This document shows, in pieces, positions 9,815-18,087 of a stretch of DNA of 64,000 nt (position 1 is the first letter of the stretch; each line of letters starts with the position of its first letter). Both the position numbers and the translations under genes were made by a program. Under the pieces are notes generated by a model. The model was not told the DNA's origin. It did not search any database and was given only the letters and a program-made list of their open reading frames with translations. Source of the stretch: UBA4782 sp034430215 (GTDB lineage: Bacteria > Chloroflexota > Anaerolineae > Anaerolineales > Anaerolineaceae); assembly GCA_034430215.1 (NCBI GenBank), contig DAOUFE010000007.1, forward strand, positions 1-64,000, in the 5' to 3' direction.

Positions 9815-10091
9815 ATTGCTTTTTCAAAAAGAAAAGCCTATTGAAGGCCTGGCAAATGGGGGAAAGATCATCGGTTGGCTGGAAAGGGCTTTGATCTTAA
9901 TATTCGTGCTTGCCAATCAATTCGCCGGTATAGGCTTTCTTGTTGCAGCCAAATCCATCTTCCGTTTTGGTGAATTCAAAGAAAGCGAAAATCGTAAAGA
10001 AGCGGAATATATCATCATTGGTACCTTTGCCAGTTTTCTCTATGCGATCCTCATCATTCTGATTTTGAAATGGACAATGGGCAGTTTCTAA
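9795..10091 (+). CDS. Small membrane protein resembling the C-terminus of DUF3307 proteins
   Basis: A 98-residue protein with two hydrophobic segments (about 30-50 and 72-95). The central part (GKIIGWLERALIL, AGIGFLVAAKSIFRFGE, and a short charged stretch before EYIIIGTF) resembles, from memory, the C-terminal half of DUF3307 membrane proteins. Those are roughly twice this length, so this is either a natural short version or the remnant of a longer gene. The 130 bases upstream contain no recognisable rest of the domain. No Shine-Dalgarno sequence precedes ATG 9795 and a hairpin covers it, so the start is uncertain. Function is unknown. Confidence 0.6.
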   Translation: MAFISHILLFQKEKPIEGLANGGKIIGWLERALILIFVLANQFAGIGFLVAAKSIFRFGEFKESENRKEAEYIIIGTFASFLYAILIILILKWTMGSF

Positions 10092-10095
10092 AAAA

Positions 10096-10140
10096 ATCAG
10101 GCTGTCAGGGGTATTTATCGTTCCCTTGAGACAGCCTGAT
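10096..10140. terminator. Bidirectional terminator between convergent genes
   Basis: Inverted repeat ATCAGGCTGTC (10096-10106) and GACAGCCTGAT (10130-10140) with a further inner AGGG/CCCT pairing. It is preceded by six A residues at 10091-10096, which become a U-run for transcripts coming from the minus-strand glmS. It lies between the + strand membrane protein gene and the end of glmS. Confidence 0.75.
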
Positions 10141-10161
10141 ATTGTGTAAAAATGTGATTTC

Positions 10162-11949
10162 TTAGTCCACTGTCAATGTCTTGCTTAAATTACGCGGGAA
10201 GTCTGGATCGTACCCTCTGGCAACTGCAAGGTAATACCCCAATAACTGCATAGGGATAACTGCCAGTAGTGATGCAAAGATTGGGTTGGAGTGAGGAATG
10301 ACCACTACATCGTTTGCATTCGCTTTCAGACGTTCATCAGATTCGCCAAAAACAATCGCTCGTCCGCCACGGCAGGTTATCTCGTTGATCCCGCTTACGA
10401 TTAGTGGCACATCTTCTGGCCCAGCGACAAAGAGCACCGGGAATCCTTTGGTCACTGCAGAAAGCGGACCATGCTTGAATTCAGTGGAGAGAATCCCCTC
10501 ACAATGGATGTAAGTGATCTCCTTTAATTTCAATGCACCTTCCAGTGCCATAGGGTACGTAATGCCATATCCCAGGCTGTACAGATTATCCCACTTATTG
10601 ATATCCTCAACCAGTTCCTTTACTTGTGGATCGGTTTCCTTGATTGTCTTTTCCATCAGGTCTGGTAGCGTTTCAAGCTTTTTGACATCTCCGTTCCCCA
10701 TTTTCGTTGCCAGGTAAAGAAAAGTGACGACTTGATTGGTGAAGGTTTTTGTCGCTGGTACGCTCATTTCATATCCACAACACAAAGGTAGCCAGGCATC
10801 GGTTGTACGTGAAAGGGTTGACCCAATCACGTTGGCAATGCTGAAGCAGGTCATTCCCTTCACCTGGGCAGCCTGCAAAGCATTGAGTACATCTTTTGTC
10901 TCTCCAGATTGGCTCACGAATATACCCACATCTTCATTCGAGATTGCTGGTAGATATTGAGGAACGAATTGTGGAGCCAACACCGGGATGACCGCTTTGT
11001 GAGCCAGTTGGGCAAAGTAGATCGAACCTGCCATACAGGCATGATAGCTTGTTCCACACCCGATGAAATATACATTGCGGGCGTTCTTTAACTTCTCCAA
11101 AATTGAAGGAATTCGCGCGTTGCTGTTAAGTGCGTGAAGAACTTCACGTGCCACCTGTGGCTGCTCATGGATTTCCTTCAAAAGAAAATGATCAAATCCA
11201 CCCTTTTGAACTGCACCCATCTCTTCTGTGATCATCTCTGGTTCCCGCTGGATGAGTGAGCCATCTTTCACAGAATGTAATTCAACTTTATCAGCCCACA
11301 GAGTAATAATCTCGCCATCCTGCAAGCGGATCACTTTGCGAGTAAGAGGAAGAATGGAAGGCAGGTCGGAAGAAACACAGGTGAAATCCTCGCCAATACC
11401 CACTACCAATCCTGAACCCTTCTTGATGGCATACAGCTTGTCATCATTGATTCGTCCGATGACAAAAGCATAATCACCCTGCAGATCTTCATAAGATTTA
11501 CGGATCGCTTCAATGAAATCGTATCCTTTATCAATATATCTTTCAACCGCGTGTACACAAGATTCCCCATCATTCTGCGAACGAACCGTCATACCTTCTG
11601 CCATGAACTCTTCACGCAGTTCGACATTATTGACCACATTCCCATTATGAGCACCAACGATATCGCCATCTGAATCAAGGTGCGGTTGTGAATTGACCTT
11701 CGATGGCTCCCCAAAAGTAGCCCAACGCAATTGGGTGATTCCTCTTTGTCCGTACATTTCTGCGATGTTATATTTTGCCGCAACTTCATCCACCCGTCCG
11801 GCATCTTTTCGCAAGTCTATCTTCTCACCACTGATGGTTGCTGCACCTACCGAGTCATAACCGCGATAGGTCAATCTCCTGGCAGCTTCGATCAAAATTG
11901 GGCCAAGGGTTTGTTCTTTTGCTGTCACAATGCCAAAAATACCGCACAT
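10162..11949 (-). CDS. glmS: Glutamine--fructose-6-phosphate aminotransferase (isomerizing)
   Basis: Makes glucosamine 6-phosphate from fructose 6-phosphate and glutamine, the entry step to UDP-GlcNAc for the cell envelope; cytoplasmic. The 595 residues start with MCGIFGIV, where Cys2 is the nucleophile of the class II glutaminase domain (about 1-220). Two SIS sugar-isomerase domains follow, with GCGTSYHA near 300 and SQSGETKDVLNAL near 350, and the protein ends in the typical SKTLTVD. The start has a good AAGAGGAG box. No glmS ribozyme core was recognised in the 290 bases upstream. It appears to be a single-gene unit ending at the terminator at 10096-10140. Confidence 0.97.
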   Translation of the reverse strand: MCGIFGIVTAKEQTLGPILIEAARRLTYRGYDSVGAATISGEKIDLRKDAGRVDEVAAKYNIAEMYGQRGITQLRWATFGEPSKVNSQPHLDSDGDIVGAHNGNVVNNVELREEFMAEGMTVRSQNDGESCVHAVERYIDKGYDFIEAIRKSYEDLQGDYAFVIGRINDDKLYAIKKGSGLVVGIGEDFTCVSSDLPSILPLTRKVIRLQDGEIITLWADKVELHSVKDGSLIQREPEMITEEMGAVQKGGFDHFLLKEIHEQPQVAREVLHALNSNARIPSILEKLKNARNVYFIGCGTSYHACMAGSIYFAQLAHKAVIPVLAPQFVPQYLPAISNEDVGIFVSQSGETKDVLNALQAAQVKGMTCFSIANVIGSTLSRTTDAWLPLCCGYEMSVPATKTFTNQVVTFLYLATKMGNGDVKKLETLPDLMEKTIKETDPQVKELVEDINKWDNLYSLGYGITYPMALEGALKLKEITYIHCEGILSTEFKHGPLSAVTKGFPVLFVAGPEDVPLIVSGINEITCRGGRAIVFGESDERLKANANDVVVIPHSNPIFASLLAVIPMQLLGYYLAVARGYDPDFPRNLSKTLTVD

Positions 11950-12239
11950 AAGTCTCCTCTTGTGTTGGTGGATTTTTAGTTATTCCATACGCAAGTTTAT
12001 CATAGAGTTAAATTTTTCTGATGGCATTAATGCTCTCGACATTATGCGATGGATTATCGGTAGAAAACTTGCATACAATCAAGCATTCGATCGATAGTTG
12101 AGAAGGCAAATTTATTGATTGGAGATCAAGCATAAACCCAGAATTCACACAAACCTTATTTCTTCAATCGAATATACCTTGAGATGAGCTAGCTAGGCTG
12201 GTTGTCCTGCATTTTTTCGATTTGTGGCATCAGCTTCGG

Positions 12240-12892
12240 TTATTTTACGACGTTCCAGATTTCGCCCCATAAAACGTTCAATGGTTCTGACATTGGCATA
12301 TCTTCTTGAGTCACTAGCGAAATAGCTGTACCCGGGTGTTCCATTCGACCAGTGCGACCAGTTCGATAGGTGTAGGCTTCAGCAGTGTCAGGGATATCAT
12401 AATTAATTACGTGCGACACTTGTGAAACATCAATTCCACGTGCTGCAATATCGGTAGCCACCAAAACTTTTACACGTCCTCTGCGGAAGGCATCTATGGC
12501 TGTCTGCCGCTGAGATTGGGAAAGATTTCCTTGCAATGAAGTAGCAGAAAAACCAGCATGGACCAATTGAAGGGAAAGCTTTTTAGCGCGGTGCTTGGTA
12601 CGTGTAAAAACCAGTACCTGTCCATTACCACTATGATGCAGCAGATGAAGCAGTGTCTCCACTTTTTACAGTTGCTCGACCGGATAAATGGCATGACGGA
12701 TGGTCTTAATTGGTTCGGTAATACCAATTTCCACCGTCATTGGATGATGCAGCATTTCATTACCAATCTACGGATTTCATCAGGCATAGTGGCTGAAAAT
12801 AAGAGGGGCTGCCGTTTTGCAGGTAAAGTGCCAATAATTCGGCGGATAGAGGGCAAAAAGCCCATATCAAACATGTGATCTGCTTCATTCAT
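12240..12892 (-). pseudogene. Remnant of a DEAD-box RNA helicase (truncated, frameshifted)
   Basis: Reading leftwards from 12892, the sequence encodes the DEAD-box region (NEADHMFDMGFLPSIRR) and motif III (SAT, in LLFSATMPDEIRRL). One base then seems to be missing near 12755-12763. The next frame continues NEMLHH...TEPIKTIRHAIYPVEQL until a TAA at 12666-12668, after which the same frame continues as the complete C-terminal helicase domain (VLVFTRTKHRAK, ATDIAARGIDVS, YRTGRTGRMEHPGTA) to TAA at 12240. The first Asp of DEAD is Asn here, and everything upstream (Q motif, motif I/Walker A, Ia, Ib) is absent, with stops in frame just before. Truncation, a frameshift and a nonsense codon together mean a pseudogene of an RhlE/CshA-like helicase. 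Confidence 0.88.
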
Positions 12893-13229
12893 ATGATACC
12901 TTCTGTAGGCATATTAGTTTTAGCATTTCTGTTATTAATTTGAAAGGATGACAATGAAATGAGCAAAGGAAAAATGATGAATAGAAAAATTTTTAGCACG
13001 TTCATCTACAGCCTCTTTCATAATTACAGGGAAAGACTAATTCCCTTCTATCCAGCAATCATTCGAGAATCAATCAGATAGTTTTCAAATGATCCAATTA
13101 CAAATTCTCCATTTTTACCTTCATTGGCTATCAAAAAGATGAAATTTTTCAAATAATATGTGATAATTAGAAAAATGGATAAGAAATATCAAATATTTTT
13201 ATTGGTTGGAATTTTTGGATTGAGTATCG
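12893..13229. other. AT-rich intergenic region before the sensor kinase
   Basis: No convincing gene. A 40-residue open frame at 12959-13081 (+) has an AAAGGATG box upstream but no recognisable features, and it is not called. The helicase N-terminus that should lie here on the minus strand cannot be found. Near 13157-13165, TGTGATAAT resembles an extended -10 box and could drive the kinase-regulator pair. Confidence 0.4.
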
Positions 13230-14450
13230 ATGGAAGATAGCCACCAGATCTTCACTTTTGAAGAAATGGCTGAACTTGAACGCAGGCGGTTGGTAGCGGC
13301 AAGTCTGCGTGGAATTTTGGCCATGTTAAACGCAGATTCACCGCTGGAAAAACTCCTGAATTACATTGTAAATCAAGCATGCCCTCTTTTAAAGGCAGAT
13401 GCTGCTGCAATTTATTATCTGCAAAATAATGGTATTCTAACTGCCCTGGCTTTTACTGGAATTCCTGTTGAATACATAAGATATGCCAATATACCCCTGG
13501 GGAAATTAGCTACTGGACAGGCTACATTATTAAAAGAACCCATCTTCATTCAGGATACGCAAGAACTGGTAAAAAATACAAGCCTGTCTCCAGAACTTTT
13601 AATGGCATTACAATTAATGTCACAAAATTATCGCTCATTACTTTCGGTACCAATCATTATTCGTGACGAAAGTTATGGTGCTCTGACATTATATTTTCTC
13701 CAAACACATAATATTCCAAAGGAAGAAATAACCCTGGCGAATGATTTTGCCAGTCAGGCAGCATTAGCTATAGACAACACCATGTTACGCCTTCGTATTG
13801 AAAAAGACGCTGTGACCCAGGAACGAAACAGACTGGCTCGCGAGCTTCACGACTCAGTAACCCAAAGGTTATTCTCTGCAAGCTTGATAGCAGAAACCCT
13901 GCCCAAAATTATCGAACGTGATCCAGAAAAAGGGCAAGAAGCCCTGGATGAACTTCGCCTGCTCACATCAGGAGCTTTAGCGGAGATGCGTTCATTACTC
14001 CTCGAGCTTCGCCCGCAGGCTCTGGAAAATATTCGATTGGAAGTATTGCTTAAGCAATTATCGGAAGCTACCTCAGGAAGATTACGTAAACCCATAGCCT
14101 TAAATATATATGGTCAGGCGACAATGCCGGCGGATATTTGCTTGACTTTCTATCGGATCGCACAAGAAGCTTTGAATAACATCATGAAACATGCTGATGC
14201 AAATAATATAATGATAGAACTGATTTGTAATGAAGATTCGATCAACAAAGCATGTAAAAAAGCTACTTTAACGATCACTGATGATGGTTGTGGTTTTGAA
14301 GCAGTAGAAAATCTACCGGGTCATTTTGGATTTAGCATTATGAAAGAACGTGCACAAGCAATCGGAGCTTTGTTAACCATTCAGAGTCAAACAAAATGCG
14401 GAACAAAAATCCAACTTGTCTGGGAGCCTCGAAAGGAGGAGTTAATATGA
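13230..14450 (+). CDS. GAF-domain sensor histidine kinase, NarX/DegS type
   Basis: Soluble two-component sensor of 406 residues with no transmembrane segment. A GAF domain covers about residues 25-185, followed by a HisKA_3 dimerisation domain with RNRLARELHDSVTQRL near residues 197-212 (His the phospho-acceptor) and a HATPase domain with YRIAQEALNNIMKHA near 310 and DDGCGF near 350. It should phosphorylate the regulator encoded next, whose start codon overlaps this stop as ATGA at 14447-14450. The signal is unknown; GAF domains bind small ligands or respond to redox. The pair lies 288 bases upstream of the aldehyde oxidoreductase-hydrogenase operon and may control it, which is inference. Confidence 0.92.
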   Translation: MEDSHQIFTFEEMAELERRRLVAASLRGILAMLNADSPLEKLLNYIVNQACPLLKADAAAIYYLQNNGILTALAFTGIPVEYIRYANIPLGKLATGQATLLKEPIFIQDTQELVKNTSLSPELLMALQLMSQNYRSLLSVPIIIRDESYGALTLYFLQTHNIPKEEITLANDFASQAALAIDNTMLRLRIEKDAVTQERNRLARELHDSVTQRLFSASLIAETLPKIIERDPEKGQEALDELRLLTSGALAEMRSLLLELRPQALENIRLEVLLKQLSEATSGRLRKPIALNIYGQATMPADICLTFYRIAQEALNNIMKHADANNIMIELICNEDSINKACKKATLTITDDGCGFEAVENLPGHFGFSIMKERAQAIGALLTIQSQTKCGTKIQLVWEPRKEELI

Positions 14451-15112
14451 CTTCAACGAATCCAATTCAAATTTTGATCGTTGATGACCATCCGCTAGTG
14501 CGAAGTGGATTGAGAATGTTCCTCCTGGCTTTTGATGATTTGATTCTGGCAGGTGAAGCAACAAATGGCATTGATGCAGTTACATCAGCAGCACAATTGA
14601 ATCCAGATGTGATTCTTATGGACTTGATTATGCCTGCGATGGATGGCATACGGGCTACTTGCGAAATCCATAAAAAATATCCGCATATCAAAGTCATTGC
14701 GCTGACGAGTTTCTCTGATCCAACATTGATCCGTGAAGCCATTGACGCAGGAGTTTCAGGATACTTATATAAAAACGCAACAGCGAACGAATTAGCAAAT
14801 GCAATACGAGCAGTTCATGCAGGAAATACGATCTTTTCTCCTGAGGTTGCCTTGGAACTGGCAAAAAATCCCACCCCAATGGAAACTGCTTACATTCAAT
14901 TGACTGCCCGCGAAAGAGAAGTTCTCACTCTGATGGCACTTGGAAAAGGAAATACAGAATTATCTGAGGAATTAACCCTCAGCCTTTCAACAATAAAATT
15001 TCACGTTTCAAATATTTTAGCTAAATTGAACGCAAAAAGCCGTTCTGAGGCAATTTCCATTGCATTAAATAATCATCTGGTAGAAATGCCAGGAAGAAAA
15101 CCTGATCAGTGA
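14447..15112 (+). CDS. NarL/FixJ-family response regulator
   Basis: Two-component transcription regulator of 221 residues. The receiver domain starts IQILIVDDHPLVRSGL and carries the phospho-acceptor Asp in DVILMDLIMPAMDG. A C-terminal LuxR-type helix-turn-helix follows (LTAREREVLTLMALGKGN, then TIKFHVSNILAKL). The start is placed at ATG 14447 because AAAGGAGGAG precedes it by a few bases and it overlaps the kinase stop. A longer in-frame extension upstream exists but would read through the kinase gene. Cognate partner of that kinase; target genes are unknown, the closest candidate being the operon beginning at 15401. Confidence 0.93.
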   Translation: MTSTNPIQILIVDDHPLVRSGLRMFLLAFDDLILAGEATNGIDAVTSAAQLNPDVILMDLIMPAMDGIRATCEIHKKYPHIKVIALTSFSDPTLIREAIDAGVSGYLYKNATANELANAIRAVHAGNTIFSPEVALELAKNPTPMETAYIQLTAREREVLTLMALGKGNTELSEELTLSLSTIKFHVSNILAKLNAKSRSEAISIALNNHLVEMPGRKPDQ

Positions 15113-15254
15113 TACTCAGCTAACATAAAAGAAAATTTCATCCTTTCAATAACCCATTTTTATATCATTATCAATCCAGAAAATATAACCTTTTCTTTTC
15201 GATCTCATGCACCTTGAGATGATCTGCGTGTAAAGGGAATTAGAAAGGTTGCAT

Positions 15255-15278
15255 CAACCTGTACTTAAGAACAGGTTG
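15255..15278. promoter_or_regulatory. Inverted repeat upstream of the AOR-hydrogenase operon
   Basis: Perfect 8-base arms CAACCTGT and ACAGGTTG separated by 8 bases, in the 288-base gap before the ferredoxin gene and after the response regulator gene. Symmetry and spacing would suit a dimeric regulator. No poly-T follows, so it is not an evident terminator. The rest of the gap (15113-15400) is AT-rich with no gene recognised. Confidence 0.4.
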
Positions 15279-15400
15279 TCAATCTAGATTCCATCCTTTG
15301 GGACAGGTCAATACTGTTCGATTTCTTGGCGTAATTTCCATCAAGAAAAATTACACTATTTTTGGAAAGTAATCATATCTTCTACTATGGAGGAATGTGA

Positions 15401-15883
15401 ATGGCAAAATTTATCATGATCCATCCTGATAAATGTACGGGCTGCAAGAATTGTGTGCTTGCATGCAGTTTTGTTAAAGAGCACCAGATACGACCTGCAG
15501 CCTCACGAATCCATGTGTACAGTTGGGAACGCGAGCAGATCTCTGTTCCAATGATGTGTCAACAATGTAATGACGCACCTTGTGTAAGCGTATGTCCCAC
15601 TGGTGCCATGCATCGTGTGTTTGGTTCTTCACTTATTGAATATGATTCAACAAAATGCATTCGTTGCCGAATGTGTGTTCAGGCATGCCCATTCGGAAAT
15701 GCAGTGTATGATTCTGTTACCGATAAGATCATCAAATGCGATACATGCCAGGATAATCCTAGCTGCGTAGCTGCCTGCCCTGTAAATGCTATTGAATATG
15801 TAGAAGAAGATGTTGCTACACGTTCAAGAAAGAAAGCTTTTGCAAAGAAATTTAAGGAAGCATTCCAGGAGGTGGCAAAATGA
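15401..15883 (+). CDS. Four-cluster ferredoxin subunit of an aldehyde oxidoreductase
   Basis: Electron-transfer protein of 160 residues in the HycB/CooF/DmsB-like family. Sixteen cysteines fall in four groups: CTGCKNCVLAC, CQQCNDAPCVSVCP, CIRCRMCVQACP and CDTCQDNPSCVAACP, enough for four [4Fe-4S] clusters. There is no signal peptide. A GGAGG box precedes ATG 15401, and its stop overlaps the start of the AOR gene as ATGA at 15880-15883, so the two products are probably made in equal amounts and form a complex. It would carry electrons from the tungsten site towards a ferredoxin or directly to the hydrogenase encoded downstream. The complex is inferred from gene order. Confidence 0.93.
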   Translation: MAKFIMIHPDKCTGCKNCVLACSFVKEHQIRPAASRIHVYSWEREQISVPMMCQQCNDAPCVSVCPTGAMHRVFGSSLIEYDSTKCIRCRMCVQACPFGNAVYDSVTDKIIKCDTCQDNPSCVAACPVNAIEYVEEDVATRSRKKAFAKKFKEAFQEVAK

Positions 15884-17685
15884 ACGGCTGGACTGGAGTA
15901 ACTCTTCGGATAAATTTATCAACTGGCGATATTAAGAAAGAAGCAACTAACCTGAAAGATGCCAAATTATTTATTGGTGCTCGTGGTCTCGCCAGCAAAA
16001 TTCTCTATGATGAAATTGATGCCAAAATCGATCCATTAAGCCCTGCAAATAAACTCATCTTTGCCCCAGGACCACTTTCTGGTACCATGGCTCCTTCAAT
16101 GGGACGTTATGATGTCGTCTGTAAGGCTCCATTAACAAACTTAATTGCTGGCTCAAACTCCGGTGGTTCATTTGGTCCAGAAGTAAAATTCGCTGGATAC
16201 GATATGATCATCATCGAAGGTGCTGCGAAAAAACCTTCTTACATCTGGATCAAAGATGACAAGGTTGAAATTCGTGATGCTTCTGCAGTTTGGGGTAAGA
16301 ATGTACCCGATACTACCGATGCACTTCGCGCTGAAACTGATGAAGATGCCAAGGTTGCCTGTATTGGACCTGCTGGTGAAAAGAAGGTACTCTTTGCCAG
16401 CATTATGAACGAAATGGGGCGTGCTGCAGGCCGTTCAGGTGTAGGTGCAGTAATGGGTTCCAAGCTACTCAAAGCAGTTGTAGTCGTTGGAACGAATCCC
16501 ATCAAGATTGCAGACCCAGATGCTTTCGAAAAAGCAGTCATGACTGCCCGAAAGAAAATTACCGAGCACCCTGTAGGCGGTACTGGTTTGCGTGTGTACG
16601 GCACAAACGTTCTGGTAAACATCCTCAACAGCGTTGGTTCTCTTCCAACCCGCAACTTCCATGATGGATATTTCCCTGAAGCAGATAAAACTGGCGGCGA
16701 GACATTAACTGCAAAGTATGTAACTCGACCTCGTGGTTGCTTCTCTTGCGTTATCTCCTGTGGTCGTGCCACCAAAGTTACCAATCCAAAATATGCAAGT
16801 GAAGGTGAAGGTCCAGAGTACGAAACAGCATGGTGTTTTGGTGCTGATTGTGGCATCGATGATATGGATGCTATCATCAAAGCGAATTACATCTGTAATG
16901 ACCTTGGTATCGATACCATTACCATGGGCTCTACAATTGCATGCGCCATGGATCTTTACGAAAATGGATTTATCACCGATAAAGATACTAGTGGGATGGC
17001 AATTCCCTTTGGTAGTGCCGAGATGATGGTCAAAATGGTTGAAATGACCGGTAATCGAGAAGGTTTTGGTGATCAACTTGCTGAAGGTTCTTACCGATTG
17101 GCATCGCGCTATGGTCACCCTGAATTCTCCATGACTGCCAAAAAACAGGAAATGGCTGCCTACGATCCTCGAGGGGTACAGGGTATTGGCTTGAACTTTG
17201 CCACGAATAACCGTGGCGGTTGTCACGTACGTGGTTACACCATTTCACCTGAAGTCCTTGGTGTGCCCTTCAAAGTTGATCAACATGCAACCGAAGGCAA
17301 GCCAGAACTCGTTATCACTTTCCAGAACCTGACCGCTGCACTAGATTCAACGGGAGCCTGCCTGTTTACCACATTTGGTATTGGCGCTGATGATCTTGCC
17401 GCATTAATGTCAGCAGTTACGGGTATTCCCTATTCTGTGGAAGACTTCATGAAGGCTGGCGAACGAATCTGGAATCTCGAGCGAATGTTTGATCTGAAAG
17501 CAGGGATTACTGGAAAAGATGACTGCCTGCCTGAGCGAATGATCAAAGATCCCATTAAGACTGGACCTTCCAAAGGCGAAGTCAACCATTTGGACAAGAT
17601 GCTTCCAGAATATTACAAGCTCCGCGGCTGGGATACAAAAGGTGTTCCTACTCAAGAGAAATTAACGGACCTTACATTGGCTTAG
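15880..17685 (+). CDS. aor: Tungsten-type aldehyde:ferredoxin oxidoreductase
   Basis: Oxidises an aldehyde to the carboxylic acid, or the reverse, using a bis-pyranopterin tungsten (or molybdenum) cofactor and one [4Fe-4S] cluster, with ferredoxin as electron partner; cytoplasmic. The 601-residue length is normal. The N-terminal domain begins GWTGVTLRINLS and contains GPLSGTMAPSMGRYDV. Three cluster cysteines lie in GCFSCVISC near residue 290, and the fourth is probably the Cys in STGACLFTTFG near residue 490. Relatives include AOR, FOR and GOR, and benzoyl-CoA reductase BamB; the substrate cannot be read from sequence. Flanking ferredoxin, MoaD-like and hydrogenase genes suggest that its electrons end up as H2. 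Confidence 0.93.
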   Translation: MNGWTGVTLRINLSTGDIKKEATNLKDAKLFIGARGLASKILYDEIDAKIDPLSPANKLIFAPGPLSGTMAPSMGRYDVVCKAPLTNLIAGSNSGGSFGPEVKFAGYDMIIIEGAAKKPSYIWIKDDKVEIRDASAVWGKNVPDTTDALRAETDEDAKVACIGPAGEKKVLFASIMNEMGRAAGRSGVGAVMGSKLLKAVVVVGTNPIKIADPDAFEKAVMTARKKITEHPVGGTGLRVYGTNVLVNILNSVGSLPTRNFHDGYFPEADKTGGETLTAKYVTRPRGCFSCVISCGRATKVTNPKYASEGEGPEYETAWCFGADCGIDDMDAIIKANYICNDLGIDTITMGSTIACAMDLYENGFITDKDTSGMAIPFGSAEMMVKMVEMTGNREGFGDQLAEGSYRLASRYGHPEFSMTAKKQEMAAYDPRGVQGIGLNFATNNRGGCHVRGYTISPEVLGVPFKVDQHATEGKPELVITFQNLTAALDSTGACLFTTFGIGADDLAALMSAVTGIPYSVEDFMKAGERIWNLERMFDLKAGITGKDDCLPERMIKDPIKTGPSKGEVNHLDKMLPEYYKLRGWDTKGVPTQEKLTDLTLA

Positions 17686-17704
17686 GAGCAAGTTAGTAAA
17701 TCAC

Positions 17705-17735
17705 TATCCCCTCTCCCATATAAGGAGAGGGGATA
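17705..17735 (+). terminator. Strong hairpin without U-tract between aor and the moaD-like gene
   Basis: Perfect 12-base inverted repeat (17705-17716 with 17724-17735; core CCCCTCTCC/GGAGAGGGG) with a 7-base loop, starting 20 bases after the aor stop. No T-run follows. It may be an attenuator or an RNA-stability element that lets aor be expressed more strongly than the genes behind it. Confidence 0.55.
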
Positions 17736-17763
17736 TCATGTTGCGATCTGGCATTATTTGCGT

Positions 17764-18084
17764 ATGGATATTAAATACTTTGCAACCCTACGTGACTTAA
17801 CCAAGAAAAAAGAAGAAACTTTGCCTTTTCATGGTGAGACCCTGGAGGAATTACTCCAGAGTCTTTGCATAAAATATGGAAAGGAATTCCAGAAATGGGT
17901 CTCAAGTGAAGATGGCGGTTATGGCAGTTTAAGCGTATTTCTCATTAATGGTCTGGATTATCGCAGCTTAAACGGATTGAAAACTCAATTAAAAGAAGGT
18001 GATTTGATATCCATTTTCCCGCCCATTGCTGGTGGATGCCCCTGTGAAAATGCGAGATCAGATTGCCATGTTTCTGAGGAGTGA
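17764..18084 (+). CDS. MoaD/ThiS-family sulfur carrier-like protein with C-terminal extension
   Basis: Ubiquitin-fold protein of 106 residues. MoaD proteins carry sulfur as a C-terminal thiocarboxylate for molybdopterin synthesis. Residues 1-91 fit the family, including DYRSLNG and a terminal FPPIAGG. The chain does not stop at GG: 15 more residues follow with three cysteines (CPCENARSDC). Normal MoaD must end in Gly-Gly, so this tail would need removal, or the protein has another role. The start is uncertain: ATG 17764 has no clear ribosome site and TTG 17758 is in frame. The last codons contain GAGGAG, which serves as ribosome site for the next gene. Its place after aor suggests tungstopterin supply to the AOR. 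Confidence 0.8.
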   Translation: MDIKYFATLRDLTKKKEETLPFHGETLEELLQSLCIKYGKEFQKWVSSEDGGYGSLSVFLINGLDYRSLNGLKTQLKEGDLISIFPPIAGGCPCENARSDCHVSEE

Positions 18085-18087
18085 TTA

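Noticed and set aside
11950..12239. glmS ribozyme upstream of glmS
   Set aside because: The conserved ribozyme core was not found on the minus strand, and the leader looks like ordinary AT-rich sequence.
12959..13081. 40-codon frame with a possible ribosome site
   Set aside because: Unremarkable basic peptide in an AT-rich gap with no similarity recognised; too short to support.
16239..16880. 213-codon frame antisense to aor
   Set aside because: Lies wholly inside a well-supported AOR gene. Long antisense frames are common opposite coding sequence.
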